From Limisphaerales bacterium (GTDB lineage: Bacteria; Verrucomicrobiota; Verrucomicrobiia; Limisphaerales; UBA1100): a DNA stretch of 64,000 nucleotides. The notes under the pieces are model-generated. The model ran no database searches. It was not told the origin of the DNA and saw nothing but the letters and a program-made list of their open reading frames with translations. A program made the translations under genes and the position numbers. Location: NCBI GenBank assembly GCA_014382585.1, contig JACNJL010000028.1:1-64000 (forward strand), in the 5' to 3' direction. Below are positions 44,727 through 54,629 of this stretch, one piece after another (position 1 is the first letter of the stretch; each line of letters starts with the position of its first letter).

Positions 44727-47700
44727 ATGAAGACTCCCTTTTTCCTTTTGGCCATGGTGCTGATCACCACCACCGTTACGTCCAGCGCGCAATTGCCGCC
44801 ACCCAATCCAAAACCCATTTCCGGCGCACGACATCCGGCCCTGAGCCCGGATGGCAAGCGGTTAGCTTTTGTCTATCGCGGCGATATTTGGATTTCAAAC
44901 TCCACCGGCGGAAGAGCGATCCCGGTCACCTCCCATCTCGCCCTCGACGCCTATCCCGTGTTCTCCCCCGATGGAAACTGGATTGCATTCGGCAGCCGTC
45001 GTCACGGGCAATGGGACGTCTTTGTAATTCCCTCGCTCGGCGGCACCGCACGGCAATTGACGTGGCACAGCGGAAACGAGCTTCCCTTCGGTTGGAACAG
45101 CGACAGCAGTCGCATTTGCTTCACCGCCCGACGTGATGACATGAGATACGGAATCTACACTGTGGACGTCTCCACTTTTCGTTCTGAATTGCTCTGCGAA
45201 GATTACGCCCCGATGCAATACCCGCGGTGGTCGCCCAACGGCAAAACGATGGTCTACGGCCGCTACGGCATGCCCTGGTATCGCGCACGCTATACGGGTT
45301 CCGCCGCAGCAGAAATTTGGGTGTTGAATCTTGCAACCCAAGAGCGCAAAAAAATTCGCGGGAACGGGCATCAACATTTATATACACAATTCCTCCCGGA
45401 TGGCCGACTGCTCACGGTGACCACCGGCGAAGCCACCCCTTCCGCGCCCAAGCTCAATGAACAACTTGGCAAATTTACGGACAATGATAAACGCACCCCT
45501 AATCTTTGGACGGTCGATGCAAATGGAAAAGCAACACAACTCACTCACTTCATCGGCGATGGCGTCCGTTACCCATCGGTGTCCATGAATACGGGAGATG
45601 TTGCATTCGAATACGGTCACCAAATTTGGCTGCTCAAAAAAGGCCAGGCAAACGCCAAACCAATTTCAATAATCGCCCTCACTGATCACAAGCAAAGCCC
45701 GCGGCGGCGCGAAACCCTTAAAGACGGCGTCACAGAAGCCGAACCGGCACCCGATGGCAAGAGCATGATTTTCGGCCTCAAAGGTGACATTTGGCAAATC
45801 CCCATCGCCAAGCCCACCGGGGTCGCTCGCGGTACTGCAGAGCAAGCCCGACGACTCACGCGCTGGCCGGGTGATGACTCCGATTTTTCGTGGGGTAAAG
45901 ACAGTAAAAAAATCTACTTCACCTCCGACCGCGAAAACAACACACGCATTTATGAACTCAATTTAGAAACCCAAAAACTGCGACCCTTATGGAACCGCAA
46001 GGAGGACGTGGTTCGCTTACGAGTTGCCCCCGACGGCAAGCATCTTTTCTTTTGGATGGCCGGCCCCGAAGGCGGGCTGCAGCGCCTAACGCTCGCCGAT
46101 GAAAAACTCAAAACCATCGTCAAACTCCCCGGCACTCACGTCCGCGGTCGCGGCGGGATTGAATATGAATGGTCACCGGACAACCAGTGGATTGCGTACA
46201 CCACCCGCACCGGCGACAGCTCATACAACATTTGGATCGTGCCCGCCGATGGCGGCGAAGCGGTTAATGTTACCCGCCTTAATGCGTTCCACAGCGACCC
46301 GACCTGGTCGAAAGACGGAAAATATTTGTACTTTCAAAGCGATCGTGATGGGGAAGGACTCTACCGGCTCGCGTTGAAACCGGATGCTTTTCGAATTTCA
46401 GATGTCGACATGAAATTCCAAAAACCATCCAAACCTGTAAACGTTGATATCGATTTCGATGGCATCCACCGGCGCATCATCAAGATGTCCTCTCAGAACC
46501 CGAGCTCCGATCTCATCGCCGCCAATGACGGGAAAATATATTTTTTGGCACGAGGTGACATTTACAGCGTGTCATATGATGGCCGTGAAACCAAGAAAAT
46601 CACCACCGGCGGACAACGCGTTGCCTTTCGTGTTATGAAGGATGGCCGCAAGACCACCTTTATGAAGAGCGGTGAAATGTTTATCGGAAGAATTGATGGC
46701 GGGCCAGAATCCAAAATCACCTTCAAGGCCGACTGGGTGAACGATATTAATGCCGAACGCATGGCGGCATTCAATGCGTTTTGGAAAACATTTCACCATC
46801 GGTTTTACGATGCTAACTTTCACGGTCGTGACTGGGATGCGCTACGCATTAAATATCTCAAACGCATGGGAAGCGTGGATACTCCGATGGAGTTTTCCAC
46901 CCTATTGCAAATGATGGTCGGCGAATTGGAGGCATCCCACACAGAAGTCAGTGCGCCCCCGGAATCCGCTAAGCCCAGCACGCCCCATCTCGGATTCACC
47001 ATTGATCACACCCACCGCGGTTTGGGGTTAAAAATAAAAACAGTTCCGAAGGGCGCACCGGGTTCGTTTGAAAAAACCAGGATCAAACCTGATGAATATG
47101 TCATTTCAATTGACGGCTCCATGGTGGACGCCAATGAACGCTTGTACAGCCTTCTTAACGCACGGGGGAATCGTATCGTCGAGTTTTTAGTAAACGACAA
47201 GCCACACAAAAGCGGCGCGCGCAAAGTACGCTACCAACTAATGTCGCAAACGGAATGGACTGATTTAAATTATAAAAACCGTGTATCCGCTACCCGCCGC
47301 AAAGTGGAAACCGCCAGCAAGGGCAAGATTGGGTATCTACATATCGCCGCGATGAGCTCCACAGATAAAACCCGGTTTGAGCGTGAAGCCTACGAATACA
47401 TCCTTGGCAAGGACGCAATGATTTTGGATGTGCGCAACAATCGCGGCGGCAACATTTCCGACACCCTGATTGACTGGCTCGAACGCAAGCCGCATGGCAT
47501 TTATCAATCACGCGATCTATCTCCCGAAGTAGCACCCTACCGTGTCTGGAATAAACGCGTCATCGTTCTGATGAACGAGCACAGCTATTCAAACGGTGAA
47601 ATGTTCCCGTACGCCATGCGCCAACGCGGCCTTACTGAAAAGATAGTAGGCATCGCCACCCCGGGCTATGTGATTTGGACTTCAGGATTCTCATTGCCCG

Positions 47701-47888
47701 GCGGTTTCAAAGCCCGCATCCCGGGCAAAGCCGTTTATCGTATGGATGGCTCCAATATGGAAAATAACGGCGAGAAACCGGACGTGCGCGTGTGGATCAC
47801 ACCCGACGAATGGGCTGCCGGAAAAGACCCTCAACTGGTAAAAGCGCTGGAATTGCTTGAACCCAAGCCCGCCACAATAAAACCGTGA
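44727..47888 (+). CDS. Tricorn-type protease homologue (exported)
   Basis: 1053 residues with a signal peptide (MKTPFFLLAMVLITTTVTSSA) from the ATG at 44727. The N-terminal two thirds carry repeated PD40/WD40-like propeller motifs (PALSPDGKRLAFVYRGDIW, PVFSPDGNWIAFGS, FSWGKDSKKIYFTSDREN, WSKDGKYLYFQSDRDGEG). A PDZ domain (TIDHTHRGLGLKIKTVPKGA, about 755-830) and an S41-type serine-protease domain follow, with the Ser in LMNEHSYSNGEMFPYAM (near residue 955). This is the Tricorn layout. Its TGA stop overlaps the GTG start of the formate dehydrogenase operon. Confidence 0.9.
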   Translation: MKTPFFLLAMVLITTTVTSSAQLPPPNPKPISGARHPALSPDGKRLAFVYRGDIWISNSTGGRAIPVTSHLALDAYPVFSPDGNWIAFGSRRHGQWDVFVIPSLGGTARQLTWHSGNELPFGWNSDSSRICFTARRDDMRYGIYTVDVSTFRSELLCEDYAPMQYPRWSPNGKTMVYGRYGMPWYRARYTGSAAAEIWVLNLATQERKKIRGNGHQHLYTQFLPDGRLLTVTTGEATPSAPKLNEQLGKFTDNDKRTPNLWTVDANGKATQLTHFIGDGVRYPSVSMNTGDVAFEYGHQIWLLKKGQANAKPISIIALTDHKQSPRRRETLKDGVTEAEPAPDGKSMIFGLKGDIWQIPIAKPTGVARGTAEQARRLTRWPGDDSDFSWGKDSKKIYFTSDRENNTRIYELNLETQKLRPLWNRKEDVVRLRVAPDGKHLFFWMAGPEGGLQRLTLADEKLKTIVKLPGTHVRGRGGIEYEWSPDNQWIAYTTRTGDSSYNIWIVPADGGEAVNVTRLNAFHSDPTWSKDGKYLYFQSDRDGEGLYRLALKPDAFRISDVDMKFQKPSKPVNVDIDFDGIHRRIIKMSSQNPSSDLIAANDGKIYFLARGDIYSVSYDGRETKKITTGGQRVAFRVMKDGRKTTFMKSGEMFIGRIDGGPESKITFKADWVNDINAERMAAFNAFWKTFHHRFYDANFHGRDWDALRIKYLKRMGSVDTPMEFSTLLQMMVGELEASHTEVSAPPESAKPSTPHLGFTIDHTHRGLGLKIKTVPKGAPGSFEKTRIKPDEYVISIDGSMVDANERLYSLLNARGNRIVEFLVNDKPHKSGARKVRYQLMSQTEWTDLNYKNRVSATRRKVETASKGKIGYLHIAAMSSTDKTRFEREAYEYILGKDAMILDVRNNRGGNISDTLIDWLERKPHGIYQSRDLSPEVAPYRVWNKRVIVLMNEHSYSNGEMFPYAMRQRGLTEKIVGIATPGYVIWTSGFSLPGGFKARIPGKAVYRMDGSNMENNGEKPDVRVWITPDEWAAGKDPQLVKALELLEPKPATIKP

Positions 47889-49558
47889 ACCAGCCAACGG
47901 ACACGGAACTCATCCGGCTATGGCGCGATGAGCCCGCGCCGTTGCTGCCTTTGCTGCACGCATTTCAGAATCGTGATGGATGGCTGAGCGAGAATTCATT
48001 GCGCAGTATTTCCGAGGGCCTGAAAATTCCACTAGCGGAGTTGTTCGGTACCGTCACGTTTTATCATCACTTTTCCCGGAAAGAAAACGGGCAAAACAAA
48101 CCGCGCGTGTGCGATGGGCCGGTATGCCGTTTTCGAGGGACGCAAAATATACTGGAATCATTAGACGCCAAACCCATGCCCTGCGCTGGTCGGTGCGATG
48201 GGCCGATCCCTGTTCTCAAAGGAAATCAAGTGCTTATCGGTTGCGAAGCGAATGACTTGAACCTGTTACCCTCGCCTTTACCGCCGCCCAATCCCAGCGG
48301 GATTGAGGAATGCGTATTCGCGCACATTCGCGAGGAGGGCCGCGCCACGATTGAGGGCTATCAAAAAACCGGCGGATACGAAGCACTCGAAAAAACATTG
48401 ACCGATTCGCCTGAATCTTTAGTGGCACTCATCACTGAAAGCAAACTCGCCGGCCGTGGCGGCGCGGGATTTCCTACGGGTAAAAAATGGGAAATGGTCG
48501 CTCAAGCGGAAGGCCATCCAAAGACCATCGTTTGTAACGCGGATGAAGGTGAGCCAGGCTGCTTTAAAGATCGCGCGTTGCTGGACTACGACCCGCACGC
48601 CACCTTGGAAGGAATGATTCTCGCCGCGTACGCCACCGGCGCAACGCGCGGTTTCATTTACTTGCGCTACGAATATCCCGACACGATGGGCACCCTCGAG
48701 CGCGCCATCGCGGAAGCAAAAACCGCTGGATTGCTCGGCCAAAACATCGCCGGCAAAGAGGGATTTGATTTTGAAATTCATATTCGACGCGGGGCGGGTG
48801 CTTATATTTGCGGCGAGGAAGGTTCGCTGCTCAACAGCCTCGAAGGCAAACATCCCTTCCCGCGCAATCGCCCGCCCTTCCCCGTCACACACGGCTTTGA
48901 AAATTTACCCACGGCGGTTAACAACGTGGAAACTTTTTCCGCCGTGCCACCCATCGTAAACCACGGCGCGAATTGGTATCAATCGCTCGGCCTCGGCGGG
49001 CACGCCGGCACCAAAGCCATCAGCCTTTCCGGTGACATTCAACGTCCCGGCAATTACGAAATACCCTTTGGTCTACCTCTCAAAACACTCCTGTACGATT
49101 GGGCTGGCGGACCGCTCGCGAGGCAATCCATCCAAGCCGTGAGTATGGCCGGATTGTCCGGCGGATTTCTCGGCGGCAGCGATCTCGACGAAGTCACGCT
49201 CGACGAACCCTCCATCCGCTCCAAAGGCGCATTTCTTGGCGCAGCGGGCATAATGGTTTTTGATGACCGCCGCAACATGGTCGATGTCGCCCACAATGCA
49301 ATGGCCTTTTTTGCGGAAGAATCCTGCGGCAAATGTTTTCCCTGCCGCATCGGCACCCAACGCCTCACCGAACGCCTCAATGGTTCCGCCAGTGCTGCCA
49401 CGGAGATCGAATGGCACAGCGAGGTTGATGACATCGGCGACACAATGATGGCCACCAGCGCGTGTGGCCTCGGGATGGCTGCGCCCAACATTACGCGCAG
49501 TTTGCAAAAATATTTTCCCGATCAAGTCTCCACACACTTGCAATCAGTTTCCCAATAA
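47885..49558 (+). CDS. Fused NuoE/NuoF-type subunit of NAD-dependent formate dehydrogenase
   Basis: 557 residues, GTG start coupled to the preceding stop (GTGA). Residues 1-125 are a NuoE/FdsG thioredoxin-like 2Fe-2S domain with C76, C81 (CDGPVC) and C100, C104 (CAGRC). Residues about 150-557 are NuoF/FdsB: FMN/NADH site GRGGAGFPTGKKW, GAYICGEEGSLLNSLEG, and the 4Fe-4S motif SCGKCFPCRIG. In known Fds-type enzymes these are separate genes, so the fusion joins the diaphorase module in one chain. It takes electrons from the alpha subunit to NAD+. Confidence 0.93.
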   Translation: MNQPTDTELIRLWRDEPAPLLPLLHAFQNRDGWLSENSLRSISEGLKIPLAELFGTVTFYHHFSRKENGQNKPRVCDGPVCRFRGTQNILESLDAKPMPCAGRCDGPIPVLKGNQVLIGCEANDLNLLPSPLPPPNPSGIEECVFAHIREEGRATIEGYQKTGGYEALEKTLTDSPESLVALITESKLAGRGGAGFPTGKKWEMVAQAEGHPKTIVCNADEGEPGCFKDRALLDYDPHATLEGMILAAYATGATRGFIYLRYEYPDTMGTLERAIAEAKTAGLLGQNIAGKEGFDFEIHIRRGAGAYICGEEGSLLNSLEGKHPFPRNRPPFPVTHGFENLPTAVNNVETFSAVPPIVNHGANWYQSLGLGGHAGTKAISLSGDIQRPGNYEIPFGLPLKTLLYDWAGGPLARQSIQAVSMAGLSGGFLGGSDLDEVTLDEPSIRSKGAFLGAAGIMVFDDRRNMVDVAHNAMAFFAEESCGKCFPCRIGTQRLTERLNGSASAATEIEWHSEVDDIGDTMMATSACGLGMAAPNITRSLQKYFPDQVSTHLQSVSQ

Positions 49559-49572
49559 CGACAATCCGCAAA

Positions 49573-52284
49573 ATGAACGCAACGGCTGAAATCAAAACAC
49601 AAACGCTGACACTCGATGGAGACGAAGTGCCATTTCGTGAAGGCGAAACGATTTACGAAGTCGCCCAACGCGCCGGACGCGAAGTCCCGACTTTGTGTTA
49701 TGATGCACGCCTCGAAGCTTTCGGAGCGTGCCGATTATGCGTCGTACAATTAGAAGGCGCGCGCAACCCCGTCGCCTCCTGCACCACACCCGCCGAGGCC
49801 GGAATGGTGGTGCACACTTCCACCGAGGCGATAGAGAAACACCGACGCACGCTTCTGGAATTGGTCGCCTCAGAAAACCCTGATTCCACCATCGACCCAC
49901 TGCGCGGATTTGCTTCACAGGAATTGAACGTGTTGCTCGATCGACACGAAGTACAGCCCGGTCGTTTTACGGGGGAGCATTCAGGCACAACCAGTGGCGA
50001 CGACAATCCGTTTATCCTGCGCGATTATGATCATTGCATTTCCTGCTACCGTTGCGTGCGCGTGTGCGCAGAGCAGGAGGGCGACCACGCGATCACGATG
50101 ATGAATCGTGGATTTGATAAACAAATCACCGCCGAGTTCAACAACCGCCTCAAGGAAAGCGCCTGCACCTTCTGCGGCCAATGCGTGCAAACCTGCCCCA
50201 CCGGCGCGCTGGGCGACCGCAAAGCAATGCGCGCGGAATCCCTGCCAGGTAAGCTGGAAAAGACGCGCAGCGTGTGCCCGTACTGCGGGGTTGGATGCCA
50301 AGTGGATTTGCTTTCTAAAGAAGACAAATTGGTTGGGATTCAACCCGCGATGGATGGCCCCGCCAACGAAGGCGCGCTCTGCATCAAAGGCCAATTCGCA
50401 TTCGATTTCGTGCAGCACGACGATCGCCTCACGAAACCACTCGTGCGCGGCGACGATGGCGAACTTCACGAAGTGGATTGGAACACCGCACTGGATCGCG
50501 CCGCCGAGGGCTTCCGCAAAGCGCTCGAGGAACACGGCCGCCACGCGATTTACGGTGTGGCTTCTGGCCGCGCACCCAGTGAGGCCGCGTATACGATGCA
50601 GAAATTTATCCGCGCTGGGTTTGGTACGAATCAGATTGATAATTGTAGTCGTGCTTGACACGCCCCCACGGTCGCCGGTCTGGCGGCCACCATCGGGCGC
50701 GGAGCTATGTCCAACCCCCTCGCGGACATGGACAAACCGGACGTAATTTTCTGCATCGGCACCAATATGACCGAGTGCCATCCGGTCGCTGCCACGCGCA
50801 TTAAAAAAGCCCTCAAGCGCGGCGCAAAAATGATCGTCGCCGATCCCCGCAAAATCCCGCTCGCGGGAATGGCGCACCTGTATTTGCCTTTACGTGTGGG
50901 CTCGGATGTCGCGTTGCTGCTCGGCATGGCGCACGTAATTTCCCGAGAAAATTTGACGGATAAAACGTTCATCGCCGAACGCACAAAAGGCGCCAATGAA
51001 TTTCTTGAGCACCTGAAAAACTTTACTCCCGAATGGGCCGCCGAAATCACCGGGCTCAACCCCACTGACATCGAGGAAGCCGCACGGTTGTACGGCGGCG
51101 CGGATCGCGGTGCGATCTTTTACACACTCGGCATCACCGAGCACATTTGCGGCGTGGATAATGTGCAGAGCCTTTGTAATCTTGCGTTGATGACCGGGAA
51201 CCTCGGACGCGAAGGCACAGGCATCAATCCCATGCGCGGGCAAAACAACATTCAAGGCGCAGGTGATTCCGGCGCGGTGCCGGCTAATTATCCCGGCTTT
51301 CAACCAGTGAATGATCCCGATTGCCAAAAGAAATTTGCAAAACTTTATGGCCGTGCGATTGATGCAGAAAAAGGCATCACCAAAGTCACTGCCCTGAATG
51401 AATGCGGCAAATCTATCCACGCGATGATTATCAATGGCGAGAACACCGTGGTGTCCGACCCCGACCGCGCCCATTGCCAACACGCGCTCGAGTCGCTCAA
51501 CCATCTCGTGCTCATCGATATTTTCCGCACTGAAACCGCCGAGCTGGCCGATGTGGTTTTACCCGCCACTGCCTTTGGCGAAACCGATGGCGTGTGTGTG
51601 AACACCGAACGCCGCGTACAGCGCCTCCGTCAGGCCGTGCCGCCGCAGGGCGAAGCGCAACCGGATTGGTGGATTGTTTCACAAATTGCCCAGCGACTCG
51701 ACATCCCCGGTTTCGAATTTGAATCTGCCAAAGATGTTTTCAATGAACTCTGCGATCTTTCGCCAATCTACGCGGGGCTCGATTGGGACCGCATCGAAAA
51801 CGCCGAGTACCAATGGCCCGTGCCGGAAAATGATCATCCCGGCACACCGATACTGCACGAAGGTGAATTCAAAAACGGCCGCGGCCTGTTCAGCATTATC
51901 AACTACCGCGACCCCGCCGAGGTGGTGGACGACAAATATCCTCTATGGCTCACCACCGGTCGCCGACTGCAAGCCTACCACACGCGCACGCAAACCGGGC
52001 GCTCAACGGGCATCGATTATTTATTGAATGAAGAATCACTGGAGGTTCACCCGGATGACCTCACTGCACTTCAACTCACTGATGGCGGTTTTGCCAACCT
52101 CACCAGCCGTCGCGGCACCGTAAAAATTCGCGTGCGTGCCTCCGGCCAATCACCACCCGGCACGGTATTTTGTAGCTTCAGTTTCAACGACGTCCCCGTG
52201 AATATCCTCACCGGCTCCGGCTACGATCCCATCACCGAAACCGCTGAACTGAAAGTCTGCGCCGTGCGCGTGGAACCGGCATAA
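49573..52284 (+). CDS. fdhA: Formate dehydrogenase alpha subunit, selenoprotein (Sec at TGA 50656-50658)
   Basis: 903 residues when the in-frame TGA at 50656-50658 is read as selenocysteine (U362). Both sides are one reading frame, and the junction reads IDNCSRA-U-HAPTVAGLAAT, the classical catalytic site of Sec/Cys formate dehydrogenases. N-terminal 2Fe-2S ferredoxin domain (GACRLCVVQLEG), then CISCYRCVRVC and CTFCGQCVQTCPTGAL clusters, then the Mo/W-bis-MGD domain with CPYCGVGCQVDLL. The usual His-Cys3 cluster segment (residues about 102-120) has no cysteine. A SECIS hairpin follows the TGA. It oxidises formate to CO2 in the cytoplasm. Confidence 0.93.
50656..50688 (+). promoter_or_regulatory. 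Bacterial SECIS element for selenocysteine insertion
   Basis: Directly after the TGA, GGTCGCC (50670-50676) pairs with GGCGGCC (50682-50688), all seven positions including one G-T wobble. The 5 nt loop GGTCT (50677-50681) is identical to the apical loop of the E. coli fdhF SECIS, which SelB binds. The distance from TGA to stem (11 nt) fits bacterial SECIS elements. Confidence 0.88.
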
Positions 52285-52287
52285 AAA

Positions 52288-53094
52288 ATGGGAGAATCTA
52301 AGTCAATCGAGATTCAACGCTGGAATGGCGACACGCTTAATCCTGCAGAAACTGACACCGTGGCCACCGAGGAGCCGCTGGAAATTCGTGTTCGTGGACG
52401 GAGCATTGCCATCACGATGCGCACACCGGGGCACGACGAAGATTTAGCAGCCGGATTTTTAGTCACGGAAAATATCATTCAAAACCGGCGGGATATCAGT
52501 GAGATCGCACACTGTCGCGAGGGCGAAGCGGCGCAACTGCGTAACACAATGAATGTTTTTCTGACGCCGGATGTGGAGGTGGATTTCGGGCAACTCACGC
52601 GCCATTTTTTCGCCAGCTCCAGCTGTGGCCTTTGCGGCAAAGCGAGCATTGATAGCGTGCATCAACATTTTCCCCCGGTGGTAAACCAATCAGAGGTGAA
52701 CGCCAAAATGCTGGCTGCGTTGCCGGATAAACTTCGCGTGGCTCAGCCCACTTTTGACCAAACCGGCGGACTGCACGCGGCAGGGCTGTTTTCGATGGAA
52801 GGATTTCTCACCGTCAGCCGCGAAGATGTCGGGCGGCACAACGCGGTGGACAAAGTGATCGGCAATGCGTTTTTGGATCGTGTGGATTTATCACAAAGCA
52901 TTTTGTTGGTAAGCGGCCGCGCTTCATTTGAAATTATGCAAAAATCACTGGCCGCACGCATTCCAATCGTAGCGGCCGTGTCCGCACCTTCATCCTTGGC
53001 AGTGGAATTTGCACAGGACAGCGGGCAAACACTGGCCGGATTCGTCCGAGGGAAAACGATGAATGTTTATGCGGGAGCGCAGCGAGTGCAGTAG
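52288..53094 (+). CDS. fdhD: Formate dehydrogenase accessory sulfurtransferase FdhD
   Basis: 268 residues, 3 bp after the alpha subunit. The active-site cysteines C113 and C116 lie in SSSCGLCGKAS. Later SREDVGRHNAVDKVIG and LLVSGRASFEIMQK are typical. FdhD transfers sulfur from IscS to the molybdenum cofactor of formate dehydrogenase, needed for its activity. Its presence directly after the Sec subunit supports an active enzyme. Confidence 0.95.
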   Translation: MGESKSIEIQRWNGDTLNPAETDTVATEEPLEIRVRGRSIAITMRTPGHDEDLAAGFLVTENIIQNRRDISEIAHCREGEAAQLRNTMNVFLTPDVEVDFGQLTRHFFASSSCGLCGKASIDSVHQHFPPVVNQSEVNAKMLAALPDKLRVAQPTFDQTGGLHAAGLFSMEGFLTVSREDVGRHNAVDKVIGNAFLDRVDLSQSILLVSGRASFEIMQKSLAARIPIVAAVSAPSSLAVEFAQDSGQTLAGFVRGKTMNVYAGAQRVQ

Positions 53095-53138
53095 GGCGTG
53101 CTCCCCGAGCGCGCAATGGCGGGATCGGAAAAACCGCT

Positions 53139-54620
53139 CTACCGATCATTGCGGGCGTCCAGATACTCCCGTAAAGATTGCGCGCCTTTCACCCCAAAAC
53201 CGGACACCTCGGAAATTTGTTCCACAGTTGCTTCGCGCAATCTTTGGAGGCTCCCAAAATGTTTTAGCAACGCCGCTTTGCGACTGGCCCCGATGCCAGG
53301 GAATTCGTCCAGCACGCTTTCGGAAATTTTTTTGAGGCGCAATTCAACATTGAAAGTGTTGGCGAATCGATGGGACTCGTCACGAACGCGTTGGAGAAGT
53401 TTCAAAGCGGCGTTGTCTAAGCCCAATCGCAGCGACTCCATTTCGTTGGGGCGATGGATTTCTTCGAATTCTTTAGCCAGTCCGATAGCGGGAATGTCAG
53501 CCAAACCCAGCTCCTCCAACTCTGCGGTGGCGGCGCTGAGCTGGCCTTTACCCCCATCAATGAGGATGAGATTTGGCATCGGACGTTTTTCTTTTTTAAG
53601 GCGTGCGTACCGGCGACTGACGGCTTCGGCCATACAGGCGAAATCGTTCTGAGATTTTACGGCCTTCATTTTGTAGCGGCGATACTCGGAATTAGCTGGA
53701 CGGCCATTGCGGAAGACAACCATCGACGCAATCATAAATGTGCCGCTGATGTTCGATATATCAAAACCCTCAATGCGCGCGGGCGGTTCGGCGAGGCCCA
53801 ATTCTTTGGCGAGTTGTGCGAGGTCACGATCGGGGTCGATGGCGAGAGGAAGTTCGTTGGGAAGGCGATGGTAGCGGGTGGTTTTGCGTGTGGTATCCCG
53901 AAGCGCGTCAATTTGATCACGTATTTTTGCGGCGCGTTCGTAGTCGCGTGATTCGGCGGCTTTGTGCATCGCGGCCTCGAGTTGGCCTAGTATTTCAGCG
54001 CAGTGGCCGGTTAAGAAATCGCAGGCGTTTTCAACCTGCATTCGGTATTGCTCACGGGTGACTTTTTCAATGCACGGTGCGCTACACACTTCGAGGTGCC
54101 CATAAAGGCAATGTTTGTATTCGTGCTCATCAGGAGTGAAGGGCTTGCAACCGCGTAAATTGAATTTGTGGCGCGCGAGCTCGAGCGTCCGTTTAAGAGC
54201 GGTCCCGCTGGGGAACGGGCCGAAATAGCGCGCGTTGTCGTCTATCTTCAGCCGCGTAAGAGCGAAGCGCGGGATCGGATCGTTGAGGTTCACCTTGAGC
54301 ATTAAGTAGCGTTTGTCATCACGGAAGCTGACGTTGTAACGCGGTTTGTATTGCTTGATGAGGCGACTCTCAAGTAGCAGCGCCTCGGCCTCACCCTTCA
54401 CGACGTGCACATCGAAATCATGAATGCCCTCAACCAGCGCGCGGAATTTCACATCCCAACTCATCCGGCGCGAGGGATGAAAATATTGGCTCACGCGCTT
54501 GCGAAGGTCTCGCGCTTTACCAACATAAATGACCGTGCCCAGCCGGTCTTTCATCAAATAAATGCCCGGTTTATGCGGCAGCTCACTGACCTTACTGCGA
54601 ATGGCGTCGGTGGCAGGCAT
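53139..54620 (-). CDS. uvrC: Excinuclease ABC subunit C
   Basis: 493 residues. N-terminal GIY-YIG domain (KPGIYLMKDRLGTVIYVGKA), UVR motif near residue 200-235 (GQLEAAMHKAAESRDYERAA), RNase H-like nuclease domain (IEGFDISNISGTFMIASMVV and LILIDGGKGQLSAA), and C-terminal helix-hairpin-helix (LDEFPGIGASRKAALLKHF). It is shorter than the E. coli protein (about 610) mainly because inter-domain parts are compact. It makes the two incisions in nucleotide excision repair. The fdhD gene is convergent, 44 bp away. Confidence 0.95.
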   Translation of the reverse strand: MPATDAIRSKVSELPHKPGIYLMKDRLGTVIYVGKARDLRKRVSQYFHPSRRMSWDVKFRALVEGIHDFDVHVVKGEAEALLLESRLIKQYKPRYNVSFRDDKRYLMLKVNLNDPIPRFALTRLKIDDNARYFGPFPSGTALKRTLELARHKFNLRGCKPFTPDEHEYKHCLYGHLEVCSAPCIEKVTREQYRMQVENACDFLTGHCAEILGQLEAAMHKAAESRDYERAAKIRDQIDALRDTTRKTTRYHRLPNELPLAIDPDRDLAQLAKELGLAEPPARIEGFDISNISGTFMIASMVVFRNGRPANSEYRRYKMKAVKSQNDFACMAEAVSRRYARLKKEKRPMPNLILIDGGKGQLSAATAELEELGLADIPAIGLAKEFEEIHRPNEMESLRLGLDNAALKLLQRVRDESHRFANTFNVELRLKKISESVLDEFPGIGASRKAALLKHFGSLQRLREATVEQISEVSGFGVKGAQSLREYLDARNDR

Positions 54621-54629
54621 TGTTGGGAT

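Noticed and set aside
50656-50658. Premature stop making fdhA a pseudogene
   Set aside because: The frame is continuous on both sides, flanking residues are the classical Sec site, and a SECIS hairpin follows.
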